Source: Tetradesmus obliquus
Taxonomy: Eukaryota > Chlorophyta > Chlorophyceae > Sphaeropleales > Scenedesmaceae
DNA: 64,000 nucleotides
NCBI GenBank assembly: GCA_030272155.1
Contig: CP126195.1
Span: 6,617,001-6,681,000, forward strand
Direction: 5' to 3'
Below, one piece after another: positions 21,701 to 34,778 of the stretch. The notes under the pieces were generated by a model. The model was given only the letters and a program-made list of their open reading frames with translations, had not been told where the DNA came from and searched no databases. Each line of letters begins with the position of its first letter. Positions within the stretch are counted from its first letter, which is position 1. The translations under genes and the position numbers were made by a program.

Positions 21701-23861
21701 CGCCGATGGAGCCGTCGCAGGCGTTCCCTCAGCAGTCCCTCCCTCCCCCGCCGCTGCGCCGCATGATTGCTGGTCTTCAAGCGCTAGGCAAAGTTTGTGA
21801 TGTGAAGGCGTTGGCGCCTGCGGCGCCGGCCCCTGCACTGCCGCCGCCACATCCTCAACAGCTGTCCGACATGCAGCAGTTGCGTGCACAGCTGCAGGCT
21901 GTGCAGGATGCGCCAGTGCTACATCCCGGGGCTTGGTGTAGTTTGGCTCCTGTCTTTGCTAACCCCTTTTTACAAGCAATGGTTGGGTTTGTGCCCGGTG
22001 GGCTGCAAATGCATCCGTGCCCTCTGTGCGCGGGCCACATGCATGTTCTGGCGGCAAGTGTCGCCCACGCATTCGCACTGTGGCCGATCTCTGTCGCGCT
22101 TGGCATGTCATCAAGCATGCTGCACGGCAACAGCTGCCACACCCATTGCTGCCGTACGGCTCCAACTTCAGCAATGCAGACAATGAATCAGCAGATTTGA
22201 CAGACTTGGTTAACTTGCTGCCCATGCCGTGGCATCGGGCTGCCTTGGCTGTTGTGCGGCATCCTGCAGCAGACCGGCCCTGGCCGCCTGCAGCTGTGCC
22301 AGACCCGCCATGTATGCCTTCTGCAGCAGAGCAGCATGTTGAGGCCATGTTGGTGGCGAGGCTAGGCTGGCGGAATCATCGCGGCAAGACGGTGTCTGTT
22401 GCACAATTGTCTGTTCGTGAAGCTACCTCACTGCAGCTTGGTCCCCTGCGTGCTGAGCGCCAGGAGCGGCGCACTAGGTTTGTCAGTGATGCGCTCGGTG
22501 CGGGTGCCCCGCCCGAGGCGTTGACTCGTGGTTTGCAATGTGTGGCAGCCGCCCAGGGCGCACTATGGAAGATGCGCTGGGATAATGCGTACAAGGAGAC
22601 GTATTGGCGGCTGGTCATGGATGGCTTGCCTACGTCGGAGCGCATGCACCAGCAGCATGATACCTGCATGTGTGGCGCTGCGTGTTCTGGTCTGGTGCAC
22701 CATTTTTGGGAGTGCCCGGTTGCGGTAGCGGTGATTGACAGCCTGCTGTCTGTGTTGCCTGCAACATGGTGTACGAGGGATGTAGGCCGCCCGCCGCTTG
22801 CTATGCGGCATGTCTGGTTGATGCAGCGGCCTCCCGGCCCTAAGCGGCTCCACCAGCGTGTTTGGGGGGTTGTTTGTTTAGCTGCTTTGAATGCCATGGA
22901 TGTTGGCAGACGGCAGGCTAACAATCTGCGCATTCCGCCGCCCGCGCCTGCCGCGCCGCGGCCATCTGCGCCGCCGCCGCAATGGCAGGTACCTATTACC
23001 GATGTGTTTCAGCCTGCAGCTCTCACTGCTGCGCAGCAACAGCATAACCAGCTGGTTGAGCAGCGTAGGCAGCAGCAGCAGCTGCAACAACAACAACAGC
23101 GACAGCAACTAATAGCGCAGGTGTTACAGGAGGCGAAGCAGCAGGCGGTTTTGCGGTTTTGGGAGTTGCTTGCTGATTTTGTGGCAATGGAGGCTGCGCC
23201 GGCTCATTGGCGTGTTGCGGTGCCTGGCGATCACCCGTTTCTGCGTTCTGATCCAGCACAGCTGCGCATTGTACTGGCGCCCCGCTCTGGTTGACCTTCC
23301 TGCTTTTACGTGATGTGCTGTCAGTAGTTGTCCAATTTTCACTTTCTGGCAAGGCCATGTTGCATGTCGTGTGTCACCGTGCTTGATTTTTCAGCTCTGT
23401 GTGTCGCATTGCGTGCTTCTATGCTTGTCAGCCATGAGGGTTGCAGAAGCAGTAGCACCTTAGTTTGCATGTCACATGCAGTGTCTCCTGTCGGTCCCGC
23501 GGGCTCCTGCTTGCTGCAGTCTGGTGTGTACAGCAGTGCCTTGGTGCAATCATGCCAAACACCTATGGTAAGCAGCACCATTGTGCATCCCGCTTGCTGT
23601 TTGGACCATGCCTGCCTTCCCTTGTGCGTTTTGTGCCCTGTGCTTTGAGCACCCTGCTGCTTTTCGTGCTGCACTTCGCACATGCTGCACTGCATGTACT
23701 TGTTGGTTTATGGGGAGATAGGGGCTGCAAGATGCCTCTGGAGTTTTACTTTGGTTGCATCTTGTGGCTTGCTATCGGGTTCTCATGATACGTGAACTGA
23801 AAGAGGGGCAAGTGACTCACTTTAGGGTGATCGCTTGCCCCCCCCTGTAACAGACCTCTTC
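17456..23861 (+). mobile_element. LINE-type non-LTR retrotransposon, degenerate, about 6.4 kb
   Basis: Contains a Gln-rich ORF1, an ORF2 with AP-endonuclease and reverse transcriptase, and a 3' UTR of about 570 bp. A 9-bp direct repeat CGAAACTCT at 17447-17455 and 23862-23870 may be the target-site duplication. If so, the 5' end lies inside ORF1, a 5' truncation that explains the missing ORF1 start. The 3' end carries AGGGTGATCGCTTGCC and CTGTAACAGACCTCTT. A close relative of this 3' end lies upstream at 17355-17395, suggesting insertion next to an older copy. ORF2 has a nonsense codon and two frameshifts. The boundaries rest on one short direct repeat and are tentative. Confidence 0.75.
18762..23294 (+). 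pseudogene. LINE ORF2: AP-endonuclease and reverse transcriptase, disrupted
   Basis: Starts at ATG 18762, directly after the ORF1 TAA. The N-terminus is an APE-type endonuclease: ASHNVGG, VAVQECRL, NVYCPND, FIGDWNYVDD, RLDRAYVGS and SVSDHFPLV in order. From about 20290 a reverse transcriptase follows: SPGLDGLPVAVYK, NYRPITLLNTDYRLLA, VLLDFAKAYDTLD (motif A) and VRQGCPLSPLLYLF (motif B). FADDTQVYL (motif C) comes immediately after an in-frame TAG at 21009-21011. The reading frame shifts near 21140-21150 and returns near 22045-22060. The C-terminal part has a Cys/His cluster CMCGAACSGLVHHFWECP typical of LINE ends, then a Gln-rich stretch, stopping at 23292-23294. No RNase H domain is recognised. 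Confidence 0.85.
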
Positions 23862-23870
23862 CGAAACTCT

Positions 23871-24489
23871 AAATTCTTATGATCGTGACACTGCTGAGCA
23901 TGTATCTTCGAAGAGGCCAGCCCAGGTGGAAGCTGTCTGTGCAGATCAGCGGGATGGCTGCTGTACTTGAAGTACAGCACTGGCTGTGTGCAGCCTAGAC
24001 GGTCATGTCAGCTTGTCGAAGGAGTCCTATGAACAACCTGAACCTCCTGTATGGGTATACGTAATAATGGAAAGCTGGGCGGAACAATGTTGTGCTGCTG
24101 TTGATCGCGCGGGCAAATGAATGGGCTGCACACACAGCCGCAGCTGAGCATTCCTCCCTGCCCTTGCAGCCACTAGCTCACACCAAGCAGCGGGTTAGTT
24201 TGCCTGAGTGTAAGTTTCTGAAGCACGCTTGATGATTTTCGCAATATGATGGATGCAAGCGTGCGGAACCTAAACCTGGCTGACAACGAGCTGTGCTGGC
24301 CTTTTCTAAGACCATCTCCGGCAGGAACTTCTACTTCTTGTTTACCAACAAGCTCTTAGCTCAAGTTACTTGCCAAAGGCGTGTGGTTAGTGAGACACGA
24401 GTTTTCCCGCTGCTCGTGCAACCGGTCTGTGCGTCTGCTGCTGAGTGGCCGCAGCATAGCTCAAGGGGCTTGAAGCCCCTCAGAGCATC
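23871..24489. other. spacer between LINE and ABCG copy 1
   Basis: No supported gene. The stretch just before 24490 should hold the promoter and leader of the ABC transporter gene. I recognise no specific elements. Confidence 0.45.
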
Positions 24490-27400
24490 ATGACTCTGCA
24501 CGACACTGCCATTGTTGGGCTGTGGGTGCCAGTGGTTGTGTTTGCCCACATCTTTGCTGGCTTCTGGTTCATCAAGACATACCTCCTATATGACCCGCGC
24601 CCGCTTGCAGCATTCAGGCGTAGACGTAGTAGCTCAGCAGCCAGTAAGCTAGCCAAGTCCCGCATCAGTGAAGGTGGCCAGGAGCAGGAGGAGGGTACTG
24701 AAGACGTTGTGCTCACCTTAGACAAGCGGAACTCGGCAGCAAGCGGATTCAAAGGAGGTAAGCGATAGGTATCTTTATCATGTGCAATCATTGCAAGCAG
24801 GGGCCCTGACAGCTGCGGCGCAGCCTGTACCGCCAAGCTCTCCCGCCGTGATGCTTACTCGCGTGTCTGCAACCTGCAGTCTGCGACCCAGAAGCAGCCG
24901 GACATGTTGCTCGTGTGTCAAGTGAGGTCTACGATGACGCGTCACATGCAGACAAGGGCACCACCAAGGTGGAGAAGGTGCACCTGGAGTGGCAGCAGCT
25001 GTGCTGCACCTACAACACTGCAGGTGGCAAGATTGTGGTCCTGCATGATGTATGGGGCCAGGCAGCTCCAGGAGAGATGCAGGTGCGTCATTATTTCATC
25101 ACTCACCTGTGTTGCTGACCAACTAGTGCAGTGTCCAGCTGTTTATATGTGACTGCGGCAGTCCACCTAACACTGCTGTGCTGCTGTCAGGCGCAACTGG
25201 TCCACAATGGCTGCTGTATTTACAATATTCATATGTGGCAGGTTTCACCATTCTGTGGTGTTGTTTGGCTTTTGCTGCAGGCATTGCTCGGACCATCAGG
25301 GGCTGGCAAGTCCACGCTGATGGACATCCTAGCACAGCGCAAGTCAATGGGCAATCTGAGTGGCTTCCTGCTGGTCAACGGCCGTCCTGCAACCAGCAGT
25401 TTCATACGCAAGACAGCATATGTGCCGCAGGTGAGGCCATGCTTAGTTGTCATTGGCCTGTGTAAGCAGTAGCGCAGGTTCCTGCAAGCGCCTGCCCCAA
25501 CACGTGTCCTGCAAGCTGCTGCTTGGCAAGGCCCTGGGACCACAAAATTGAGCGCACAGCAAATGTCACCTGACAGCAGTTGGTCCTGCCCCCTACATCA
25601 AGGCATGTCTAACATTGCAGCACATGAGCAGCCAGTGAGAAGCCATTCATAAAGGCAGCAGCAGCAACACCAGAGGTAGCCGCAGCAGCAGCAGCAGAAG
25701 GGGCAGCAATGAAGCATCATGAATGCAGTTGCTGCAGGATGTAGCACACACACAGTACACATCATGATGCGTATCTCCTGTGCTTGTCAACCTGCATGTC
25801 TGCTGCATCTGCTTGCAGGACGACAACTTTGTGGCAACCATGACCACCAGCGAGACCATGTCGTTCTACGCAGACATCATCCTGCCTAAAACCTGGTCAA
25901 AGGCAGACCGCAGGGCAAGGGTGGTGGAGGTGCTGGCAGCCATGGGCCTCAAGCACAAGCAGCGCACCATGGTGGGAGGCACCCTGCCCGGCGGCCTCAT
26001 GCTGCGTGGCCTGTCAGGCGGTGAGCGCAAGCGGCTGTCCATTGCCGCAGGCATCCTGGCGGCACCCAGCATTGTGTACCTTGACGAGCCAACCAGTGGC
26101 CTGGACAGCTTTGCTGCTCTGACAGTCATGGGCTACCTGAAGCGTATGGCACGCGACAACGGGCACGTCGTCATCGCTTCCATTCACCAGCCCCGCAGCG
26201 CAATCTGGAGCATGTTTGACAAGGTGAGGACCACGGGCAGGTGCAGGCACAGCAGCCACACATGGAACACGCGACGTGCGGGCATTGGAAATACGTACAG
26301 CAACCGAACAGCAGCACAACAATGTTCCTGCAGGCTGAAGCAAACTGCAGCAGCAACTTTCAGTCCCACCCTGGCACTTGTGGGGCAAATGACAGGGCAA
26401 TGTAATGTTGCAGGAATGTCAGCAGTGCACAAACCAACCTGGCAACTTCTCAATATTTCTACAGATGACAGGTGCCAGCCAACATAGCAGAGCTTCACTG
26501 TCGGCACAAAGCATCGGCTGCTTTCTCAATCCCTTTGCTTCTGTCTGCGTGCAGGTGACGCTGCTGGCCAGCGGCCGCCTGATGTTTCATGGCGTGCGCG
26601 ATGACCTGGTGCCCTGGTTTGGCCACCTGGGCTATGCGTACGATGCAAGCCAGCACGGTGTGGCTTCGGACTGGGCGCTGGACCTGGTTGCCATCGGCTT
26701 CCACAAGCCCAAGCGCTTTTATGGCCACACTATCACCAACATGGAGCAGCTCACGCGTGCCAGCAACGAGTTCGTGGCTAGCTACACCAGCCTCAGCGGT
26801 GTTGTACCGTTCAGTGGCAGCAGTGACAGCATGATCGGCTCCAAGAGCCTGGGCCAGAAGATGCAGGCGCGCATGAACAAGATGGTGGGTGTTCGCAGCA
26901 GCTTTGCCGACAGCAGCAGTGCGAGCAGCGGCTTTGATCCTGCTGTATACAGCTCACGTGACCTGGCAATCATCACGGCGCCAGGACAGGTCAGCACCAA
27001 AAAGCAGGGCAAGTGGGCCACAGGCTGGTGGCGGCAGTTTGCATCCTGCTATGGCCGTGAGCTGCTGTCAATCACGCGCAACCCAGCCGACGTGGCAGGC
27101 CGCACCATGACCTTTGCCTGGGTTGCCATCCTCATGGGCCTGCTGTACTACGGCATGGGGGGAGATGCAACAAGCATCAGGGGCCGCCTGAACATGACCT
27201 TCAACATCCTCTCGTTCTTCTGCCTCATGCCCTACATCAGCATGAGCCTCTACAGCGCTGACAAGAAGTTCTACATCGCAGACGCCAGTGCAAAGCTGTA
27301 CAGGTCACATGCCTACTACGCAGCAAAGGTGGTGGCCACCACGCCTTTCCAGATCATTTCAGCACTGGTCTTTTGCTTCACTGTTTATGGAATGGCGGGT

Positions 27401-28138
27401 CTGAGGCCAGGAGCGCGTTACATCTTGGAGAATGGCGCCATCAGCACGCTGCTGTCACTGATTGCAGTGCAGGTAAGCCGTGGAACTGAGAATTGCGCAT
27501 GACTGCATCCCATGATATGCTCTCCTGCATCTGAGGCCTTGTTTGCAAACAACACGTTGGCAAAGTAATTCACCAGCTCAGGTAGCGCCGGCAGCCTCAC
27601 ACGTGGTGCATGCGTGTATGGTTGCTCAGCTTCACTCTTTGTGACATTGCTTGTGCCGCAGGTGCTGCACTGCTGCGCCATCCTTGCGCCCAACCAGGAT
27701 GTGGCATTCATGCTGTCTATTGTATGGACAGCCATCCAGCTGCTGATGAGCAACTTCTTCATCACGTTCACAGAGGTGGTCTTCCAGTGGCTGACAGTGC
27801 TGCGCTGGCTGTCGGCACTCTACTATGCGTTTGAGGGCCTAGCAGTTACTGAGTTTGGCAACATGACCTACCCCTGCGACCAGGGGCTGGATCAGGAGGG
27901 CATCACCTTCCTGCGCACACTGCTGCCCAACAGCCGCTTCTTGAACATGCCGATTGTAGTCAATGGGCTGCAGAACCCTGGAGCAGACTGCATTGCAGAC
28001 ACCAATGCTGTGTTGCAGTACTACAGGTTTGACCGGCCATTCAAGCACACTTTTGGCATCCTCTTTGGGTACCTGATTGTAACACACATCTGCACATACG
28101 TGTGCATGGTGATTGTAGCACGGCGTGAGCGGCGCTGA
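24490..28138 (+). CDS. ABCG: ABCG-type half transporter, copy 1
   Basis: ATP-driven exporter of lipids, sterols or other hydrophobic compounds; half transporters dimerise. Exons 24490-24757, 24880-25082, 25281-25430, 25819-26223, 26555-27472 and 27662-28138 join in phase to 806 residues. The ATPase domain precedes the membrane domain, the ABCG order: Walker [10 protein letters not shown] (about residue 161), signature [14 protein letters not shown], Walker [15 protein letters not shown]-loop VIASIHQP. The membrane domain covers about residues 480-806 ([47 protein letters not shown]). An extra hydrophobic segment, [20 protein letters not shown], lies at the N-terminus, followed by a basic RRRR stretch. 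The gene faces a paralogue at 31043-34778 tail to tail. Substrate cannot be inferred. Confidence 0.94.
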
Positions 28139-29591
28139 TGTCAGTTGCGCGCGTCAGCTGACTGTCTGTGTGGAAGCGGCAGCAGCAGCTGTAGGGGCGC
28201 TCTTACAGCTGCTGCAGCAAATGATAACGAGGCGGGAGCAAATGACAGGATGAAGAGACAGAGAGAGAGAAGCAGCTGCCAGGCATGACTGCTCAGCAGT
28301 CAGCAGTTGCATTGAAGTGGCTACAAGTCTGACACCTGCATATTGCAAGGTTTTATTGTTTTGCTGTTGTTGCCTAGGCAGGCTAAAGCAAGCTGGGTGC
28401 TGGACCTATCCAAGTAGACTGATGAGTGTGCAGCTGTATGGTGTACTGCCCATGGATGCACAGCAAAACCAGCTGAATACGCTGTCCATGATATGTATGT
28501 TTGCATGCATTGCGAGCTGCTTGTTGCACGTGCACCTTTCTATTGGCAGACGCTTCAGTGCGGTCCTGTTGCTTTGTCAATGTTACAAGCTCATAACGGG
28601 ACTGTCATGCTGTGCGGCACATGCTGTCCAGTGATTGTGGCAAGAAGTGACACAGAGTGCTGCTGTACTTAAACAGCATGCATCTCGTATTTGCGTGTGA
28701 CTATGTGCGTAATGTTGACGTGAGTCTGCAGACTCGAGTTCCTTTGAAGCAGTGTGTGTAGGAAACACCACTGTCATTTCTGGGAGCGGACTGGTGTCTA
28801 CGAACATATGCAGTTGGATCAGACAGTATGGTCATTCATGGTTAACCCGTTATGTTCAAACGTACACAGGTTTGTATTGCAGCCTTGCTTCAGAAACACC
28901 TGCATCAGAGGACATTCAATGCACGGCTGTGCCTTTCTTGTGTGTGCACATGTTGGTGCCTGTATGCAACTGCCGTTACGAAAGGCCTCAGTAGTGCTGA
29001 GTTCTGTGTACTGACGCTGCACAAGCACGGAACAGCTGTAATTGAATTGCTTTCCGGCTTACTCAATCAACATCGAAGCAGCTGATGCTTGCTGACACAA
29101 CTCTGCCAGGCAAGTGCCTCAACGATTTGCTGGCCTAGCAGCGGACGTGTTGCAAAGGCATGGCGCAGCTTGACTAAAAGTCACATGAGATTGGCTTAGG
29201 ATAATTCAAATGTCTGCCTTGCAAGGCTGCCAAGGGATGTTCAGGCCCTGCAAGGCTGCCACAGCTGCGGCACAGGTGTAGATAGGTGTTTGTAGCATGT
29301 AAATGGAACGTTACATACAGGCAGCCCAGTCGGGTCCCCAAGTAAGGAAACGGGCAATTGACTCCATGTCCCTGCAGCAGACTTTGTTGTGCAGCTTTCT
29401 TTTCCACTGCCTAGGTTCAGCTCTAGCAAACATATCTGGTTAGAGACACGGCAAGACCTCATCACTGTCTGACAACCGTTATCATGTGGAATGCCATGTT
29501 CACACAGGGTGTTACTGTGGTTGGTGGCCACCAGACGCTCTGTGGTGTACATACACAGGATACATTCTTGAAGTGGAGGTTCATACGCCTG

Positions 29592-29675
29592 GCGGATGGT
29601 GGCGTATCATCATCATCACGTTACTCATCAAGCCATAGCATCAACGCCATCGGCCCCGCGCGGATGGTGGCGTAT
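29592..29675 (-). mobile_element. 52-bp insertion flanked by a 16-bp direct repeat
   Basis: GCGGATGGTGGCGTAT occurs at 29592-29607 and again at 29660-29675. The 52 bp between (29608-29659) end, on the minus strand, in TGATGATGATG, like the simple tail of a very short retroposed fragment. The repeats would then be the target-site duplication. A plain tandem duplication with divergence is the alternative. Confidence 0.5.
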
Positions 29676-29706
29676 GCCGCGTGAGTACGCCAGTTTCACC
29701 CCTGTA
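29667..29706. repeat. dispersed about 40-bp repeat, copy b
   Basis: Nearly the same as 17304-17343, including GGTGGCGTATGCCGCGTGAG. It overlaps the right copy of the 16-bp direct repeat. Confidence 0.7.
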
Positions 29707-31042
29707 CTACTAGACTAAAGGATGCAACCCACTGCATTGTTACACCATTCAAGATCCTGAGTCAGTGGCCCAAAGCCATCCATGACGAGTCAGACACCAT
29801 CACACACAGCAAAGAGCATGGTCCGCACATGGTCCACTACTGCAGTAACTTGTGCGTCTGTCAGCTGATGCTTGCAAGAGTAAAACAAACAGGGCTGTTC
29901 GGGACGATCATCAACAGCCTGCACTGCGACACGTTCATCAACAGATCACACCGTGACACAGCATGCTGCTGCCAAGCCTGACGGTGCACGCATATGCACC
30001 AGGCATAGTATGTTTACTAGCGTGCACGTGTGTCTTGCAGCTCTCAGCGCAAGGCTCAGGTTAGGTAGAACAAGCACACTCGATAAAGCATGCAAAGGCC
30101 TCATCTCGACGACAACCAGGATTAGCATCCGGCAACCATTGTGGAGGCTTCGTATTCAGCACACATACAGACAAGCACGCCATCCTGCATCAGATCTCTG
30201 GTTTTTAACGAATGTTGCCAGCTGTGGAGCCGCCACTACCGGCATATCAACAGAATTGAGTCACCTCGTTCTGTGCAGCCAGCTCTCACACACAGCACAG
30301 CCGCATGATGGCTGGTGCCTGCCAGTCAAGCAAAGCCTACCAGTCCAATTCAGGTGCTGCTCTGGCTGTAAGTGCTGGCTGGCTGCATCCGCAACAAATG
30401 ACGGTGAGAAACATGCTGAGGATAACATTATCATTGCCGCTTTAAGAGCGGCAACAAAATATACCGCACCACAGCCACATGGTGCTGACACAAGCTTGCG
30501 GCAGATGGCATGTCCTGTGCTGGGTTGTTCTAGCAAATTGCTTGCACACGTTTGTGGGAGCAATAAAAACAACACAGCGCTACAGCTCCTTTCATCTGCC
30601 TCGTGGCCCATCCAGTGGCGCAAACAAACCATGCCGAACCTGTACATATGTCAAAGCTGCCTGCATGGCAACAAGTGCATTCATCCAGCACGGCCAGCAG
30701 GCAGCTATACACCATAGCCCTACCTGCCATAGCCTGACTCTTGCAACGCGCCTATGTTTGTCAAGGTTGCGCTGCAACCCAGCCAAGCAGCCGGAATATC
30801 CTAGCACGTGACCTTGCAAATCATTGGTGGAGATTCTACAGCAGTGACAAGACGGGCAAATGTGCCGGCATGTATCAGCCGTAGCGCATTCCAGCATAAC
30901 ACACCCTGAGCTGTTGCCTGCAGCAGGGGACTTTTTTGACACAGTCACCGAACATGGTGTGGGCTAATACACCAACAGCACCTCATTCGTCGGCTGCTGA
31001 TTGCTGGCAAATACCTGACCAGATCTGCTGCTCAACAGCTGT

Positions 31043-34000
31043 TTAACGCCGCTCCTTGCGCGCCACAAAAATCATTGCCATGTATGTCAGCACGTGGCAT
31101 ACAGTCAGGTAGCCCAGAAGGATGCCAAATGTCTTTCCGAAGGTCCGGTCAAACCCGTAGTAGTGCAGTACCGCGTTGGTGTCTGCAATGCAGTCCGCGC
31201 CAGGTGACTCTAAGCCGCGCTGCACCACTGGCATGTTGAGGAAGCGGTTGCCTGGCAGCATGGTCTTGAGCATTGTCAAGCTGGCGCTGTCCAGCCCCTT
31301 GTCGCAGGCATATGTCATGTTGCCAAACTCAGTGACCATGATGCCCTCAAAAGCGTAGCAAAGGGCAGAGAACCAGCGCAGGAAGGTGATGCCGTACAGC
31401 TCCACTTCACTGAACATAATGAAGTAGTTGGAGAAGAACAGCTGGATGGCAGTCCACACGATGGACAGCATGAATGCCACGTCTTGGTTGGGAGCCACAA
31501 TTGCACAGCAGTGCAGGACCTGTACGCAGCAGAGTAGTTGCACACGCACAGGGAGGCAGCAGACAAGCAGCAGCACATGTTCTGTAAATAGAATATTGGA
31601 AAACAATAATGGGACCTATGCCCTCTCTGACCTGACGGTTGTGATTTCCCAGATTCTTGACAAGAGTATGGAGCTGCACATTGCGCCACAGCAAGCTGCC
31701 AAACAGAATGCAAGCTACTACAGATGCTGGCAAGTACTGGAACAAAGTTGTGTTGGGCCCGCACCTGCACAGAGATCAGCAGCAGCAGTGTGCTGATGGT
31801 GCCGTTCTGCAGGATGTATTCCCAGCCAGGCCTCAGCCCCGTCATGCCGTACACCGTGAAGCAGAAAACCAGCGCCGAAACGATCTGGAAGGGCGTGATT
31901 GCCATAACCTTGGCTGGGTAGTAGGCATGTGACCTGTACAGCTTTGCACTGGCATCTGCGATGTAGAACTTCTTGTCTGCACAGTATAGGCTCATGCTGA
32001 CGTAGGGCATCAGGCAGAAGAACACCAGGTTGTTGAACACCATGTTGAGCCTGCCACGTATGCTGCTGGCATCACTGGACATGCCGTAGTACAGCAGGCC
32101 CATGAGGATGGCCACCCAGGCAAAGGTCATGGTGCGGCCTGCTACATCTGCCGGGTTGCGGGTGATGGCCAGCAGCTCGCGGTTGTAGCAAGAGATGAAG
32201 TGCCGCCACCAGCCTGTGGCCCACTTGCCCTGCTTCTTTGTGCTGACCTGGACAGGCTCGGCTGCATCAAAGCTGCCTTCTCCAGCTGCTGACGTCACAG
32301 CGAGAGACTCAACATACATGTCCCCGTCGCTGCTGCCGCTCAAGCGTGCAATCTGCGACATGCCACCAGCTGCTGCTGAAGCACCCGGCTGCACGCCCAC
32401 CATCTTGTTCATGCGCGCCTGCATCTTCTGGCCCAGGCTCTTGGAGCCAATCATGCTGCTGTTGCCACCTCCAAAAGGCAGGATGCCGCTCTGCGCTGTG
32501 TAGCTGGCCACGAACTCGTTGCTGGCACGCGTGAGCTGCTCCATGTTGGTGATGGTGTGGCCATAGAAGCGCTTGGGCTTGTGGAAGCCGATGGCAACCA
32601 GGTCCAGCGCCCAGTCCGAAGCCACACCATGCAGGCTCGCATCGTAGGGGTAGCCCAGGTGGCCAAACCAGGGCACCAGGTCGTCACACACGCCATGAAA
32701 CATCAGGCGGCCACTGGCCAGCAGCGTCACCTGCAAAAGCAGGGTGTGCCAGAAGGGGCAGAGCAGAAAGCGGCTCAATTGCGGGCATGTGCATGTGTGC
32801 GCATCGCTGACATACCTGCCACAACATACTATGCGGTCATCCGCTCCACTGCAACCATTGCGTAACTGCATTACGCTGAAATACACTTCCCATTAGCACC
32901 ATGTCTTGATGCCTGCAGGAGCGCTGCTGTGCTGCTTTTTGACCAGTGCAGCAGTGGGCTGGCCTTCATATCCACCAGTGCCACCACACATCCTTCGCAC
33001 GCTGCTCAAGTATCTGTCTATGGCTGTGTATGAACTGCCGCTGCTGACCCTGTACTGCCTGCCCATCGTCCTCACCTTGTCAAACATGCTCCAGATTGCA
33101 CTGCGGGGCTGGTGGATGGAGGCGATCACAATGTGCCCATTGTCGCGTGCCATGCGCTTCAGGTAGCCCATGACTGTCAGAGCAGCAAAGCTGTCCAGGC
33201 CACTGGTTGGCTCATCAAGGAACACAATGCTGGGTGCCGCCAGGATGCCTGCAGCAATGGACAGCCGCTTGCGCTCACCGCCTGACAGGCCACGCAGCAT
33301 GAGGCCGCCTGGCAGCGTGCCTCCCACCATGGTGCGCTGCTTGTGCTTGAGGCCCATGGCTGCCAGCACCTCCACCACCCTCGCCCTGCGGTCTGCCTTG
33401 GACCAGGTTTTGGGCAGGATGATGTCTGCGTAGAAGGACATGGTCTCGCTGGTGGTCATGGTTGCCACAAAGTTGTCGTCCTGCAAGCAGATGCAGCAGA
33501 TACACTGCTCACTGAAGCAAGGGTAAAAGGGAATGTGTAACGTCCTTTACGCACCAATGCATGTAAGAACCGAGGGTCCAACAGAAGGCAAGTGCTGAGG
33601 ACTGCAGCTGCTTCCTGCAAGCATGTCCTGCAACGAAAGCACTGTTTTGCGCACTGCAAGCTGCATGAAAGGCGCACATGACATAAATACTGTGTAGTTG
33701 CAGACGCAGTTGAAGACTAGCTGCCCCACAAACTGTGTTGCTTACCTGCGGCACATAGGCGGTTTTGCGGATGAAGCTGCTTGTTGTTGGGCGCCCATTT
33801 GCCAGCAAGAAGCCACTGAGGTTGCCGGTCGACTTGCGCTGTGCCAAAATGTCCATGAGGGTGGATTTGCCTGCGCCAGACGGACCCAGCAGCGCCTGCG
33901 CACAACAGTGAGCCAGCATAAACGGGAAGTCGGTCGTAATATTTGCTGCTGCTGCAGCTGCTGCTACTTGTGGTGGTGCCACGCTCCTGGTGCTTGAATG

Positions 34001-34778
34001 CATAAGCTGCTGTCCTGGGTGACATTGCAAGGCTTGCTGCCGCATGTGCTCCTGTGCCCATCCCAACTTGTTGCGCAGCTCTACATGTTGAGACTGCCCT
34101 CTGCCACTGGTCAAACTAGATATGCATGAGCTGTGTGCTGCTGTGAGCGCAGGTCGCTTCTTGGTAGGGATCTTTCACCAAGACATTAACGCCACTAGAC
34201 CAACCTGCATCTCTCCAGGTGTTGCTTGTCCCCAGATGTTGTCAAGCACAACGATTTTGCCGCCTGCTGCATTGTAGGTGCAGCACAGCTGCTGCCACTC
34301 CAGGTGCACCTTTTCCACTTTGGTCACCGCAGCACCTGAGGCCTCCTTTATGAAATGCTCGTCTTGACTCGAACCTTCACCTGTTATGCAGTAAACAAGC
34401 ACCACGCCGCTCAGCGCATCTTCGGCTTGTACTGCTGCCACGCAGGCGCTTGCTAGTCATGGCAGAACTACCAGATGTCGGTCTGTAGCTGAAAGCAATT
34501 CGAGTAACGTACTCACATATTTTCGCAAGGCTGTTGCTCAAGGCGCTCTTCTGGTTGCAGCTGCTGTCCAGCACTTCATCTACTGTCTTGTCCGTCTCCC
34601 CTCCTGCCTCAGAGACCCGCGCCTTCGGCAAAGAAACTCCTGAAGAGCGTCGTCGTCTAAACAAGCGCAATGGCCTCGGGTCATAAACTAGAAATGTCTT
34701 GATGAACCAAAAGGCACTGAAAACGTGGGCAAACACCACCACAGGTACCCAGAGGCCTACAATAGCTGTTTCAAACAT
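31043..34778 (-). CDS. ABCG: ABCG-type half transporter, copy 2
   Basis: Paralogue of the gene at 24490-28138 in opposite orientation. Exons 34778-34517, 34380-34205, 33895-33746, 33480-33076, 32730-31765 and 31519-31043 join in phase to 811 residues. Intron positions and phases are the same as copy 1, and exons 3, 4 and 6 are identical in length (150, 405 and 477 nt). Walker [10 protein letters not shown], signature [12 protein letters not shown], Walker [14 protein letters not shown] and H-loop VIASIHQP are all intact. The N-terminal hydrophobic segment is conserved ([20 protein letters not shown]). The main divergence is in the cytosolic linker after MNKMVGV, where copy 2 has an Ala/Gly/Ser-rich stretch and is longer. 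Introns show no obvious similarity, so the duplication is not very recent. Confidence 0.94.

Larger units (their letters stand above)
28139..31042. other. intergenic between convergent ABCG genes
   Basis: About 2.9 kb lie between the two stop codons and should hold both 3' UTRs. No gene is supported. A short direct-repeat-flanked insertion and a dispersed repeat copy at 29592-29706 are annotated separately. Confidence 0.5.
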
